A stretch of 64,000 nucleotides of DNA from Bacteroidales bacterium (GCA_017539045.1 JAFYHS010000018.1:45715-109714), one strand, 5' to 3'. Shown: positions 33,662 to 42,975, numbered from the stretch's first letter. Numbers and translations are program-made. The notes: generated from the letters alone by a model not told the origin.

Positions 33662-34789
33662 ATGTACCTCCGCGAACTCAAACTGACGAATTTCAAGAAC
33701 TGTGAGTCGGCCGACCTGCAGTTTTCAGAGAACGTCAATTGTTTCGTTGGACTCAATGGGGCAGGGAAGACCAATATCCTTGATGCCATCTATTATCTCT
33801 CCTTCTGTAAGAGCTTTTTCGGGGCTACCGATAAGCAGAACATCCGCCATGAACAGGATTTCTTCGCCATACATGGCCTGTATTCGCATGACGGCAAGGA
33901 CGACGAGATGGTGTCGTGCGTGCAGAAGCGCGAGCAGAAGAAATCGTTTCGTTTCAACAAAAAGGAATACGACAGGCTCTCAGACCATATTGGCAAATTC
34001 CCTTTGGTGATGATCTCGCCTTACGACCGCGACCTCATCAACGAGGGCAGCGACTTGAGGCGTAAGTTCATCGACGGCGTGATCTCGCAGTTCGATCCGC
34101 TCTATCTCAATGCCTTGTTGAAATACAACCGCGCCTTGCTGCAGCGTAATATGCAGCTGAAGCAGTTTGCTGAAAGCCGCCACTTTGAACGCGATTTACT
34201 CCGTCTCTGGGAAGACCAGATGGCTCAGCATGCCGATGATATCCATGCCAAACGCCACCGTTTTTTGGAGGAGTTCCTGCCTATATTCCAGCATTATTAT
34301 GAGATCGTCTCAGGCGGCACCGAGAAGGTGAATGTGATCTACCAGTCGCGCCTCGACGAGAAGCCTCTTCACGAGTTGTTGGATGAGAGCCTGCAGCAGG
34401 ACAGCTATTCCGGCTATACCAATGTGGGCATCCATAAGGACGACCTGGAGTTTGCCTTGGACGGCCATCCGCTCAAGAAGTTTGGCTCGCAAGGGCAGCA
34501 GAAGTCGTTTGTGGTCTCCATCCGCCTCGCACAGTTCGAGTTCAACTACCAGAAAATCGGCTACAAGCCCATCCTCTTGTTGGATGATATCTTCGACAAG
34601 TTGGATGACCAAAGGGTGATGAAACTCGTCCGCTTGGTGGGCGACGATCATTTCGGTCAGGTGTTTATCACCGACACCCAACAGCAGAGAGTTGAACGCT
34701 TGTTTGATGACACCCATATTGACCATAAGATCTTTAAGGTGGAGAAGGGACACGTGCAAGAGATAGGAGGTGGCGATGGTTTACTATGA
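33662..34789 (+). CDS. recF: DNA replication/repair protein RecF
   Basis: A 375-residue RecF. Walker A (FVGLNGAGKTNILDAIYYLSFCKSFF, about 29-54), a signature-type FGSQGQQKSFVVSIRLAQF and Walker B (ILLLDDIFDKLDD) are all present. RecF binds gapped DNA and guides RecA loading with RecO and RecR. It is followed by an overlapping DUF721 gene, a common pair in Bacteroidetes. Confidence 0.95.
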   Translation: MYLRELKLTNFKNCESADLQFSENVNCFVGLNGAGKTNILDAIYYLSFCKSFFGATDKQNIRHEQDFFAIHGLYSHDGKDDEMVSCVQKREQKKSFRFNKKEYDRLSDHIGKFPLVMISPYDRDLINEGSDLRRKFIDGVISQFDPLYLNALLKYNRALLQRNMQLKQFAESRHFERDLLRLWEDQMAQHADDIHAKRHRFLEEFLPIFQHYYEIVSGGTEKVNVIYQSRLDEKPLHELLDESLQQDSYSGYTNVGIHKDDLEFALDGHPLKKFGSQGQQKSFVVSIRLAQFEFNYQKIGYKPILLLDDIFDKLDDQRVMKLVRLVGDDHFGQVFITDTQQQRVERLFDDTHIDHKIFKVEKGHVQEIGGGDGLL

Positions 34790-35066
34790 CGTCAAGCCGT
34801 TAGGCGACCTCATCCGTGAGTTTTTCGAGCTTCACAAGGGCTCGGGTTACTTTGACGAGCAACGTGCCATACAATGCTGGTCACAAGTGGTGGGGCCATT
34901 CATTGCTTCTCACACCATTGACTTGTCCATCAAAAACAAGGTGCTCTTTGTGCGGGTCGACTCTGATGCGCTTCGCACTGAATTGGGTTATTCCAAGTCG
35001 TTGCTGCTGAACAACTTGAATAATGTCATAGGAAAGACTATGCTAACCGACATTGTGCTTTGCTGA
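34776..35066 (+). CDS. DUF721 (DciA-like) protein
   Basis: A 96-residue protein with the DUF721 pattern IQCWSQVVGPFIASHTIDLSIKNKVLFVRVDSDALRTELGYSKSLLLNNLN. DUF721 proteins related to DciA help load the replicative helicase. The start ATG at 34776 lies inside recF, giving a 14-base overlap; a GTG six bases upstream is possible too. Confidence 0.82.
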   Translation: MVYYDVKPLGDLIREFFELHKGSGYFDEQRAIQCWSQVVGPFIASHTIDLSIKNKVLFVRVDSDALRTELGYSKSLLLNNLNNVIGKTMLTDIVLC

Positions 35067-35072
35067 GGAAAC

Positions 35073-37988
35073 TCATCTTTTCTTTTTGCCTCTCTCGCAA
35101 ATCTTATTGAACTCACAAAAGTCGCAGCGTTGGTCGCTTTCTGACTGCACAAAAGGCTTGTCGGGGTCGAATATCTCTGCTATCACGTCTTTCAGCATAC
35201 ACTCCATGTCGTCTATGAAGGTGCTGTCGTCGAGGAAAGCAGCATCGATGCCAGTGGCCGTCTTCGAGGGTGGGGTTTTGGTGAGGCTGTATTCTATGTT
35301 GGTGGTGTGCATCAACCCATGTATGGCGGTCGTCACTTGGTCGGGCGCAATGTCTTGGTTCTCTTTCAGGAAGAGGTATTTGTACAGCAGTAGCTGCAGC
35401 GCCTTCTCGGGGATTCGCTTCAGGTAATCCAAATCGCTTTCGTCGATTTTGCGTATGGGTAGCTTCACGTCTTTGCTTTCGACCTTGCCCGTCTTGTAAT
35501 CGATGACGCGGAACACGTTGCCCCATTTGTCGATGCGGTCGGCCTGGCCCGAAATGACCCATGTGCCTTGTTCGGTGGGGATGCTGGTCTTGAGGATCTC
35601 TTCGGTTTTGAGAATGCTTAGACTGTTGGACTCCAATTGCTTGGAGGTGTATTTCATATAGTTCTTCAGCTGCTGCTTGATGTTGATATGTTTTAGGTAG
35701 TTGAATCCCACATCAGAGAGGCCACCGGGCATATTATGGGCAAGGGATTGGGCGAGACAGTCTTTCCATTTTGGCTCGATGATTTGATCAAAGCAGTTTT
35801 TGTCGATGATTGGCATTGCGCCATTCTTGGGCAGGTAAGGGGCGAAAAGGAATTTCAACGTGTCGTGGATGATGGTGCCTTTGATGTTTTCCCCGATTTC
35901 TTCCTTGACGCTGTTGTCTTTGAGTTGGGCAACGTATTTCAAGTAGTATTTCAAAGGACAATTGATATACGTCGAAAGGGAAGAGGGCGAGATGCCCTTG
36001 TCGCCTTCGATGAGACGGTGTAGTCTTGCGGAAGCGTTCGCTTTAGTGGCATTCAAGGGCATCTTTTTGTAGGTGATGTTGGTTTGGCAGCCAAACGTTT
36101 CCTCGTGTATGGTTATGTTGTCGTATTTGGAGAGCTCATACCTGATTTGAAGGATGTAGCGACTGGCTTCGCCCTCCGAAGCATCACTCAGGTTGTTGTA
36201 GTAAAGGTTGATGTCCTCTCCGTTTTGCAGAAGACGATAGAAGTGGTAGGCCGTAACGGCTTGAGCCTCCTCATAGCTAGGCATGCCATAATGATGCCTG
36301 ATGAACTGGGGAATGAAGCTGCCTCGAGGCTTCTCTGGAGGTAAGATGCTTTCGTTGACGCTGAGCACATGCAAACGTTTGATGTCGATGTTACGGGTCT
36401 CAAGCATACCCATGATTTGAAGCCCATCGATGCTGCTGCTGTTCAACTTGACGGTGGCGTTTGAGCTCAGCAGGCGATAGAGGACCTCGAGGTTTCGTGT
36501 CTCGGTGATGTAATTCTCGTTGTCTTTGACGATCTGCGAGAGACGGCTGATGGTTTTCCCAATCTCGCTGATTTGGTTGAGGAGAAAATAATAGCTTTCT
36601 TTGTCTTCTTTGCCGTTGACGACGTTTGAGAGTATCGAGAGTGTATGCTCCAAGGTTTGAAGCGTGGACAAAGGCGATGTGCTTGGTTCGGACAAAATGA
36701 CCCTCAGGAAAGCTTGAAGTTGAGGTGCATGGAATGCTTCGATATCGGCGTTTTCAAAAACGAACTTTCCTTGTTTGAGGACTTTGTTTTTCCATTCGTT
36801 GAATGCGGCAATCTCTTGTTTAGGGAAGACGATGTTGATGATTTCCAACTCCATGAGACGAAGCACCAACCAGATGTACCAACCCTTTGCAATGTAGTTG
36901 CCGTCGCTCCCGTTGATTTCTCTGCTGATGGGCTTACGGCGCTGTAGCATGAAATAGTAACTGACCAGATGGTTGATGGGAGTCTTGTTGATGGGGTAGC
37001 CCATCGAGACTTTGAGGTCCTTGTAGGTGTTAGTGTCGGGGATGGCGTTGAGGACAGGGATGAGCAGCTTTTCGTCAGCAAGGACTATGACGGCATCGTG
37101 GCAGTCGCTCTCTTGCAGTTTCGCTTGCAGGGCCTTGGCTTGCAGCGCATTGCCACCGACTTTGATGAGGTGTATCGTCTTTTTCTCGGTGGTAAGGGAA
37201 CGGGAGATGCCGTTTTTCAGCCATTGGGGATGGCGCTGTTGGTATTTCCTTGCAAAGAGGCCAGCCCTATTGTTGATGTCGTCCACATAATAACTGTCAT
37301 AGTCGAAGTGGATTTCGGCCTTGCCGTTTTTCACTAAGGTGTCGACGATGTGCTCTTCGGTAGTGGTCAGCGCGTTGAAGCCAGCGAAGATGATGCTTTG
37401 ATTTCCGACCTTGTCTAAGAGCTCTGCTTCAGGGAGCTCAGATAAGTATCGGGTGATCATGCCGTAATAGCCTCTCTTTTGTTCTGTCAGCCTGTTGTGG
37501 AGACCGAGGTAATAATCATAAAGAGCGTGGAAGAATTGCAGGTATTTCTGTTCTTTCTCCTTGCTTTTCAACGTGTCAAAGTCCCATAAACCAAGCTTTT
37601 TGTTCTCCAAGACATAGCTGAACAACGATTTGGCATCGATACCGTACTGGTCGATCTCGTCAAAGTCCTTGGCCATTTGTGCCGCCTGGCTCCCAAATAC
37701 GCTAATATCGCTGTCTTGTTTCTTGTGCAACTGTGCGTCAATGTCGATGAGCTCGAAGAGCAGGTCGATGTTGTCGGCGAGGGCGATGCCACTCCATTGG
37801 GTGACGGCCTCTTCGATGGAAATGATCTGAGGTAGCCAAATGGTTTGGCTGCAACTGTCTTTGAAAGCATTACGCAGATAGAAGGCCGCTCTTTTGTTGG
37901 GGAAGATAATGGTGACCTCTTGCTTTTGAAGGTCATAGCGGTTTTGTATGTGTTTCGCCAGTTTGGAGATGAAGGTGTCGTGGCTCAT
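35073..37988 (-). CDS. AddB-like PD-(D/E)XK nuclease with Fe-S cluster
   Basis: A 971-residue protein. It opens with a degenerate helicase-like region (TIIFPNKRAAFYLRNAF) that has no Walker A motif. The C-terminal 300 residues form a RecB-type nuclease with IDYKTGK (Asp830 and Lys832) and four Cys, one in YINCPLKYYL (677) and three in CDFCEFNKIC (955, 958, 964), as in the Fe-S clasp of AddB. It is likely the AddB-type partner in double-strand end resection; no AddA is in the window. The convergent DUF721 gene ends six bases away. Confidence 0.82.
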   Translation of the reverse strand: MSHDTFISKLAKHIQNRYDLQKQEVTIIFPNKRAAFYLRNAFKDSCSQTIWLPQIISIEEAVTQWSGIALADNIDLLFELIDIDAQLHKKQDSDISVFGSQAAQMAKDFDEIDQYGIDAKSLFSYVLENKKLGLWDFDTLKSKEKEQKYLQFFHALYDYYLGLHNRLTEQKRGYYGMITRYLSELPEAELLDKVGNQSIIFAGFNALTTTEEHIVDTLVKNGKAEIHFDYDSYYVDDINNRAGLFARKYQQRHPQWLKNGISRSLTTEKKTIHLIKVGGNALQAKALQAKLQESDCHDAVIVLADEKLLIPVLNAIPDTNTYKDLKVSMGYPINKTPINHLVSYYFMLQRRKPISREINGSDGNYIAKGWYIWLVLRLMELEIINIVFPKQEIAAFNEWKNKVLKQGKFVFENADIEAFHAPQLQAFLRVILSEPSTSPLSTLQTLEHTLSILSNVVNGKEDKESYYFLLNQISEIGKTISRLSQIVKDNENYITETRNLEVLYRLLSSNATVKLNSSSIDGLQIMGMLETRNIDIKRLHVLSVNESILPPEKPRGSFIPQFIRHHYGMPSYEEAQAVTAYHFYRLLQNGEDINLYYNNLSDASEGEASRYILQIRYELSKYDNITIHEETFGCQTNITYKKMPLNATKANASARLHRLIEGDKGISPSSLSTYINCPLKYYLKYVAQLKDNSVKEEIGENIKGTIIHDTLKFLFAPYLPKNGAMPIIDKNCFDQIIEPKWKDCLAQSLAHNMPGGLSDVGFNYLKHINIKQQLKNYMKYTSKQLESNSLSILKTEEILKTSIPTEQGTWVISGQADRIDKWGNVFRVIDYKTGKVESKDVKLPIRKIDESDLDYLKRIPEKALQLLLYKYLFLKENQDIAPDQVTTAIHGLMHTTNIEYSLTKTPPSKTATGIDAAFLDDSTFIDDMECMLKDVIAEIFDPDKPFVQSESDQRCDFCEFNKICERGKKKR

Positions 37989-37989
37989 G

Positions 37990-38754
37990 TCAATGTGTGT
38001 TTAGGTAGGCCTCTGCAGCTTGCAGTTGTTCGGGTTTGCCCAGGTCGAACCAATAGTCGGGTTGGATGGGCTTGGAGAGGATACGGTTGTTTTTGGCCAA
38101 TTTGAGGTATAGGTCGATGACGCTCTGGGGCTTTTCTTCAAAACCGGCAAACAGGTCGCTGCGGAAGAAGTGCAGCCCGCTGAAAGCCATTTCTTTATAA
38201 TTGTAAGACTGAGGTCCCTGAGCCCGTCGAAGGGCCGACTGAGAATCATTGACCCATTTAAACCTCTCTTCCGACTTATTCATCCATCCAACAAGCAGGT
38301 TCTCGTCATCAAACAACAACTTCCTATTCGTCTCCCTGTCTTGCGTCAGCAACCAAGCATCGTCACCTGATGCCATGAATTCTTGGCTCATCTCGCCAAG
38401 ATTCACATTGCTGATGATGTCCACATTATGCACCAACACGGCTTTTGAGTTTTTGAACAGGGGAGTGGCCTTGACGATGCCGCCGCCCGTGTCCATCAGT
38501 AGGTCGCGTTCGTCGGAGATTTGAATGTAGGCATCAAACTTGTTTTGCTCCACAAAGTCGATGATTTGTTCGCCAAAATGATGCACATTGATGACGATAC
38601 GATGGAAGTCATTGGCAATGAGGTTTTCGATGCAATGCTGCAACAAAGGCTTGCCGTTGAGCAGGACCAAGGCCTTGGGCTTGTCTTGCGTCAAGGCTTT
38701 GAGGCGGGTGCCCAAGCCGGCGGCTAGAATCATGGCGGTGGTGTCGTGCTTCAT
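37990..38754 (-). CDS. MurU-like sugar-1-phosphate nucleotidyltransferase
   Basis: A 254-residue NTP transferase: MILAAGLGTRLKALTQDKPKAL is the nucleotide-binding signature, VHNVDII carries the metal Asp, and DTGGGIVKA is typical of MurU and related enzymes. MurU makes UDP-N-acetylmuramic acid from the 1-phosphate in peptidoglycan recycling. The overlap with an AmgK-like kinase gene (four bases) supports that role. Residues SALRRAQGPQ come from an inserted 24-bp repeat. Confidence 0.82.
   Translation of the reverse strand: MKHDTTAMILAAGLGTRLKALTQDKPKALVLLNGKPLLQHCIENLIANDFHRIVINVHHFGEQIIDFVEQNKFDAYIQISDERDLLMDTGGGIVKATPLFKNSKAVLVHNVDIISNVNLGEMSQEFMASGDDAWLLTQDRETNRKLLFDDENLLVGWMNKSEERFKWVNDSQSALRRAQGPQSYNYKEMAFSGLHFFRSDLFAGFEEKPQSVIDLYLKLAKNNRILSKPIQPDYWFDLGKPEQLQAAEAYLNTH
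38213..38236. repeat. Dispersed 24-bp palindromic repeat, copy 2
   Basis: GGTCCCTGAGCCCGTCGAAG followed by GGCC. It lies in frame in the MurU-like gene and differs by two bases from copy 3. Confidence 0.7.
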
Positions 38755-40238
38755 GCGTTATTCTCCTCCGTGATTTTGCGTTCGATGTGGTTCAATTTCA
38801 AGTGAATGTCGGGATAGGTCGCCTTCAGCCATTCGAAGATGGTCTGGGCGAAGAAGACGGAGCGGTGCTGTCCGCCCGTGCAGCCAAACGATACCATCAG
38901 GTTGCTGAAATGCCGCTCTCGGTAGTTGTCGACACTTTGCCCGACGATGCCTTTCACGTGGTTGAGGAAGACGTGGACGGGTGGCTTGGCCATAAGGTAG
39001 TCGATGACTTCCCAATCGCGGCCGGTCTTGGTCTTGAACTCAGGTTCGCGACCCGGATTGGGCAGGGCGCGACAGTCGAACACGAAGCCGCCGCCGTTGC
39101 CGCTGAAGTCGGCTGGGTAGCCCTTCTTGAACGAGAAACTGTTAATGGTTACGGTCAGCTTGCCTGCGGGCGGTGCAATGAGCGCGGCATACTTGGTGTC
39201 CAACTTGTTGAGCTGGCTAATGACGCTTTGCAGCTCTGGATAGGCAGTTAAAGGTGTTCCTTTCGAAAGTGCCTCGATTTCACGCAGGGCGTATGGGATG
39301 CTCTCGATGAAATGGGATTTCTTTTGGATGAGACCACGGAAACCGTATGCACCTAATACCTGCATCAATCTCAAGTAGACGAAATAGGGTTGGTAGGTGT
39401 CGAACTTGACGGCTTCTGGGCTCATGTATTGGGAAAGTTCAGCTTTGTAATAGTTGACCAGTTCGTCGCGTATGGCTTGCGGAACCTGAGCCTTCACTTG
39501 ATAGAGCAGCGAGACCACATCGTAGTTTAACGGGCCTTTTCTTCCACCTTGGAAATCGATGAAGTATAGCTCCCCATCCTTGACCATAATGTTGCGAGAT
39601 TGGAAGTCGCGGTACATGAAGAAGTCGCAGGGCGCTTGGCTGACGAAGTCGGCGAAGGCTTCGAAGTCCTTGCCCAAGCGCGTCTCGTTGAAATCGATTT
39701 CCTCGTGCGGCTTGATGAAATAGTATTTGAAGTAGTTCAAATCATCTATGATGGCCTGTCGGTCGAAACGTTCGGTAGGGTAGGCCTTGCTGTAGTCCAA
39801 GCCTTGGTGGCCCAGCACTTGCAGTTTCACCAAATGGCTCAGTGCTTTTTTGTATAGTTCGATGACGTTATCGCTATATGAAGCTAAGGCCCCTGAGCCT
39901 GTCGAAGGGCCGCTGCTTGCTATCAAAGCCTTCTGCACATGTGCAAACAAATTATCATCCCCAAAGTCACTTTGCAAATAGCAAGTTCTCTCTTCATTTA
40001 CAGCAAAGACCTCCGGCACATTGAGCCCCAAGTCGTGGAAATGCTTGCTGAAACAGAGGAAAGCCTCGTTTTCTTCTACATTATTGCTATAGGTGCCAAT
40101 CAGGCTCTTGTTGTCGGTGATGATGCGGAAATACTTCCTCGCCGAGCCTGACTCCACGATGGGCAGTATTTCCTTGGGCGTTTCACCGATGGAACGCGTC
40201 AGTTCTGCTAATATGTTTTGAATATCAGGGGTTTGCAT
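38751..40238 (-). CDS. AmgK-like sugar kinase fused to a RapZ C-terminal domain
   Basis: A 495-residue fusion. Residues 1-350 are an aminoglycoside-phosphotransferase-type kinase: FFMYRDFQSRNIMV is the catalytic loop (Asp and Asn) and YFIDFQGGRKG the metal site. Such kinases, as AmgK, phosphorylate N-acetylmuramic acid and glucosamine at C1. Residues about 358-490 match the RapZ C-terminal domain: FVFDCRALPNPG, and FGCTGGQHRSVFFAQ, the sugar-phosphate loop. RapZ in other bacteria senses glucosamine-6-phosphate. The usual RapZ ATPase domain is missing. Coupling of kinase activity to amino-sugar sensing is an inference. Residues GPSTGSGA come from a 24-bp repeat. Confidence 0.85.
   Translation of the reverse strand: MQTPDIQNILAELTRSIGETPKEILPIVESGSARKYFRIITDNKSLIGTYSNNVEENEAFLCFSKHFHDLGLNVPEVFAVNEERTCYLQSDFGDDNLFAHVQKALIASSGPSTGSGALASYSDNVIELYKKALSHLVKLQVLGHQGLDYSKAYPTERFDRQAIIDDLNYFKYYFIKPHEEIDFNETRLGKDFEAFADFVSQAPCDFFMYRDFQSRNIMVKDGELYFIDFQGGRKGPLNYDVVSLLYQVKAQVPQAIRDELVNYYKAELSQYMSPEAVKFDTYQPYFVYLRLMQVLGAYGFRGLIQKKSHFIESIPYALREIEALSKGTPLTAYPELQSVISQLNKLDTKYAALIAPPAGKLTVTINSFSFKKGYPADFSGNGGGFVFDCRALPNPGREPEFKTKTGRDWEVIDYLMAKPPVHVFLNHVKGIVGQSVDNYRERHFSNLMVSFGCTGGQHRSVFFAQTIFEWLKATYPDIHLKLNHIERKITEENNA
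39888..39911. repeat. Dispersed 24-bp palindromic repeat, copy 3
   Basis: GGCCCCTGAGCCTGTCGAAG followed by GGCC. In frame in the kinase-RapZ gene, encoding GPSTGSGA. Confidence 0.7.
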
Positions 40239-40263
40239 GAAATTCCATTGTTTTCTATTGTTG

Positions 40264-40271
40264 CAAAGTTA
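40264..40271 (-). promoter_or_regulatory. Promoter -7 box of the kinase/nucleotidyltransferase operon
   Basis: TAACTTTG on the minus strand followed by CA, 25 bases before the ATG at 40238. Confidence 0.5.
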
Positions 40272-40308
40272 CAAAGAAAAAATGATTTGGTAATCCGCTA
40301 GAAATGTT

Positions 40309-40316
40309 TATCTTTG
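40309..40316 (+). promoter_or_regulatory. Promoter -7 box of the type I restriction-modification operon
   Basis: TATCTTTG followed by CA, 27 bases before hsdM. Confidence 0.55.
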
Positions 40317-40343
40317 CAAATCTATATATAAATAGGTGCTGAT

Positions 40344-41864
40344 ATGGCAAATAAGAAAGAAACCGTCGAAGAGCCTTTGGAAAAACAGCTTTGGAAGGCT
40401 GCCGACAAATTACGTAAGAATATTGATGCGGCTGAATATAAGCACGTTGTGTTGGGCCTCATCTTTTTGAGATATATTTCGGTCTCGTTTGAACAGTTGT
40501 ATGACGAATTGGTGAAACAACAGGCCGATGGCGCTGATCCTGAAGACCGCGAGGAATATGCTGCCGAGAATGTGTTCTATGTTCCGGCAAATGCGCGTTG
40601 GTCGTATTTGGTTTCGATGGCAAAGAATCCGCAAATTGGGAAATACATCGACGATGCGATGGATGTCATCGAGCGCGAGAACAAGTCGTTGAAAGGCGTG
40701 CTGCCCAAGGTGTTTGCCCGTCCTAACTTGGACCCGACCAGTTTGGGTGAACTAATTGACTTGATTGGCAACTCCACTTTGCAAAACACCAGCACCAAAA
40801 GCGCCGACCTGCTCGGTCATGTCTTCGAGTATTTCCTTGGCGAGTTTGCTTTGGCCGAAGGCAAGAAGGGCGGACAATTCTATACGCCACGAAGTGTCGT
40901 GGAACTGCTTGTGAATATGCTGGAACCGTACAAAGGCCGTGTGCTCGACCCATGTTGTGGCTCTGGCGGCATGTTTGTGCAGAGCGAGAAGTTTGTAAAG
41001 GAGCATCAGGGACGGATTGAGAATATCTCAGTATACGGGCAGGAGAGCAACCAGACCACCTGGCGCCTGTGCAAGATGAACCTCGCCATCCGTGGCATCG
41101 ACGCCTCGCAGGTGAAGTGGAACACCGAAGGCTCGTTCCTCAACGATGCGCACCGCGATGTGAAAGCCGACTTCGTGATGGCCAATCCTCCGTTCAACGA
41201 CAGCGACTGGAGTGGCGACCAACTGCGTAGCGATGCCCGCTGGCAATATGGCGTGCCGCCTACGGGTAACGCCAATTTCGCTTGGATTCAGCATTTCATA
41301 TATCATCTTGCCCCAAGTGGACAAGCAGGCTTCGTGCTGGCCAAAGGATCATTGACCTCAAAAACAGGCGGCGAGGGCGAAATCCGCAAGGCATTGATTG
41401 ACAAAGGCTTGATCGCCTGCATCGTGAATCTTCCCGCTAAGCTGTTCCTGAACACTCAGATTCCCGCATGTCTGTGGTTTGTAACGCGTAACCGCACCCA
41501 TCGCGCTGGCGAAATCCTGTTCATCGATGCCCGCAACAAAGGCCATCTCATTAACCGCCGCACCCGCGAACTCTCGGAGGAAGACATTCACGAGATTGCT
41601 CGAACCTATCATTTATGGAGAGATGAATCCACCGATTACCAAGACATCGCAGGTTTCTGCGCTTCGGTACCAGTGAGCCGTGTGGCGGAACTGGACTATG
41701 TGCTCACGCCGGGTCGTTATGTGGGTTTGCCCGAAGAGGAGGACGACTTCAACTTTGCCGAGCGTTTCACCGCTCTGAAAGCCGAGTTTGAGGAGCAACT
41801 GAAGGAAGAGGAATGGCTGAACAAGGTGATTCTGGAAAATTTGGGGAAGATAAAAATTGAATAA
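40344..41864 (+). CDS. hsdM: Type I restriction-modification DNA methylase subunit
   Basis: A 506-residue adenine methyltransferase. The HsdM N-terminal helical domain (LWKAADKLRKNIDAAEYKHVVLGLIFLRYIS) precedes motif I (VLDPCCGSGGMF, from residue 200) and motif IV (NPPF, about 281). It methylates one adenine per strand in the asymmetric target chosen by HsdS and is part of the M2S and R2M2S complexes. GC-rich and similar in composition to the flanking chromosome. First gene of the defence operon; next start is three bases away. Confidence 0.96.
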   Translation: MANKKETVEEPLEKQLWKAADKLRKNIDAAEYKHVVLGLIFLRYISVSFEQLYDELVKQQADGADPEDREEYAAENVFYVPANARWSYLVSMAKNPQIGKYIDDAMDVIERENKSLKGVLPKVFARPNLDPTSLGELIDLIGNSTLQNTSTKSADLLGHVFEYFLGEFALAEGKKGGQFYTPRSVVELLVNMLEPYKGRVLDPCCGSGGMFVQSEKFVKEHQGRIENISVYGQESNQTTWRLCKMNLAIRGIDASQVKWNTEGSFLNDAHRDVKADFVMANPPFNDSDWSGDQLRSDARWQYGVPPTGNANFAWIQHFIYHLAPSGQAGFVLAKGSLTSKTGGEGEIRKALIDKGLIACIVNLPAKLFLNTQIPACLWFVTRNRTHRAGEILFIDARNKGHLINRRTRELSEEDIHEIARTYHLWRDESTDYQDIAGFCASVPVSRVAELDYVLTPGRYVGLPEEEDDFNFAERFTALKAEFEEQLKEEEWLNKVILENLGKIKIE

Positions 41865-41867
41865 GGT

Positions 41868-42968
41868 ATGAGCGAGATAATGAAAACCGATTTGGCCGAA
41901 CGCATAGAGCGGCTGATTGCAGAAGCAAGAAAACGCACCGTTGCCGCTGTCAACACGGCGATGGTTTATACCTATTATGAGATAGGAAGGATGATTGTGG
42001 AGGACGAGCAGCAGGGAGAGCAGAGGGCAGAATATGGAGCAACGATGCTAAAAAATGTAGCAAATAGACTTACCAAAAAATTTGGTAAAGGCTTCTCTCT
42101 GACGAATTTAAAACAGATGAGAAGTTTCTTTCTTATTTATTCTCAATCGATTATGGAGAAAGGTCAGACAGTGTCTGACCAATTCGAAAATTCCGAAACA
42201 CTGTCTCGGAAATCGTCATCACCGTTGACGAAATCACAAAAACAGCAGACACTGTCTGCGGAATTGCACTTCACCCTCAGTTGGTCGCATTACCTGAAAC
42301 TGATGCGCATTGAGAACCCCGACGAGCGGCGTTTTTATGAGATTGAGGCCGCCGAAAACAATTGGAGTCTGCGCGAGTTGCAGCGGCAGTTCGACAGTTC
42401 GCTATATGAGCGGTTGGCATTGAGCCGCGACAAAGCAGGGGTGAAGGCTTTGGCACAGAAGGGACAAATTGTCGAGAAGCCCGAGGATATGATTAAAGAC
42501 CCGTATGTGTTGGAATTCATCGGTTTGCCCGAATTGCCGCAATACAACGAGAGCGAGTTGGAACAACGCCTGATTGACCATTTGCAGACCTTCCTTTTGG
42601 AGTTGGGCAAAGGCTTCACCTTTGTGGGACGGCAAGTGCGTTTCACTTTCGACGAGCAGCATTTCCGTGTCGATTTGGTGTTCTACAACCGCTTGTTGCG
42701 TGCTTTTGTGCTGATAGACTTGAAGCGCGGCACACTGAAGCACCAAGATTTGGGTCAGATGCAGATGTATGTGAACTATTACGACCGCTTTGTGAAAACC
42801 GAGGACGAGAATCCTACCATAGGCATCCTGCTCTGCACCGACAAAAGTGATGCGATGGTGGAGATTACCTTGCCCGAAGACAACAACCAAATCTTTGCCA
42901 GTAAATACCAGACTTACCTGCCGAGCAAGGAGGAACTGCAAAGACTGATTGAGGAAAACCTAAAATAA
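41868..42968 (+). CDS. DUF1016 (YhcG-type) PD-(D/E)XK nuclease-like protein
   Basis: A 366-residue protein with the two parts of the YhcG family: an N-terminal helical region (AVNTAMVYTYYEIGRMIVEDEQQG; FTLSWSHYLKLMRI) and a C-terminal nuclease-like fold (FTFVGRQVRFTFDEQHFRVDLVFYNRLLRAFVLIDLKRG, with D and D-x-K). YhcG-like proteins often sit inside type I operons; their role is uncertain, possibly a subunit exchange or extra nuclease. The linker between the parts (about 95-135) is encoded by iterated palindromic words at 42162-42259. Confidence 0.82.
   Translation: MSEIMKTDLAERIERLIAEARKRTVAAVNTAMVYTYYEIGRMIVEDEQQGEQRAEYGATMLKNVANRLTKKFGKGFSLTNLKQMRSFFLIYSQSIMEKGQTVSDQFENSETLSRKSSSPLTKSQKQQTLSAELHFTLSWSHYLKLMRIENPDERRFYEIEAAENNWSLRELQRQFDSSLYERLALSRDKAGVKALAQKGQIVEKPEDMIKDPYVLEFIGLPELPQYNESELEQRLIDHLQTFLLELGKGFTFVGRQVRFTFDEQHFRVDLVFYNRLLRAFVLIDLKRGTLKHQDLGQMQMYVNYYDRFVKTEDENPTIGILLCTDKSDAMVEITLPEDNNQIFASKYQTYLPSKEELQRLIEENLK
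42162..42259. repeat. Iterated palindromes inside the DUF1016 gene
   Basis: GGTCAGACA-G-TGTCTGACC (9-1-9, 42162-42180) and GCAGACA-C-TGTCTGC (7-1-7, 42245-42259) are perfect dyads, with a third related word (ACACTGTCT) between them. They encode TVSD, TLSR and TLSA in the linker. Confidence 0.6.
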
Positions 42969-42975
42969 TGGGATT

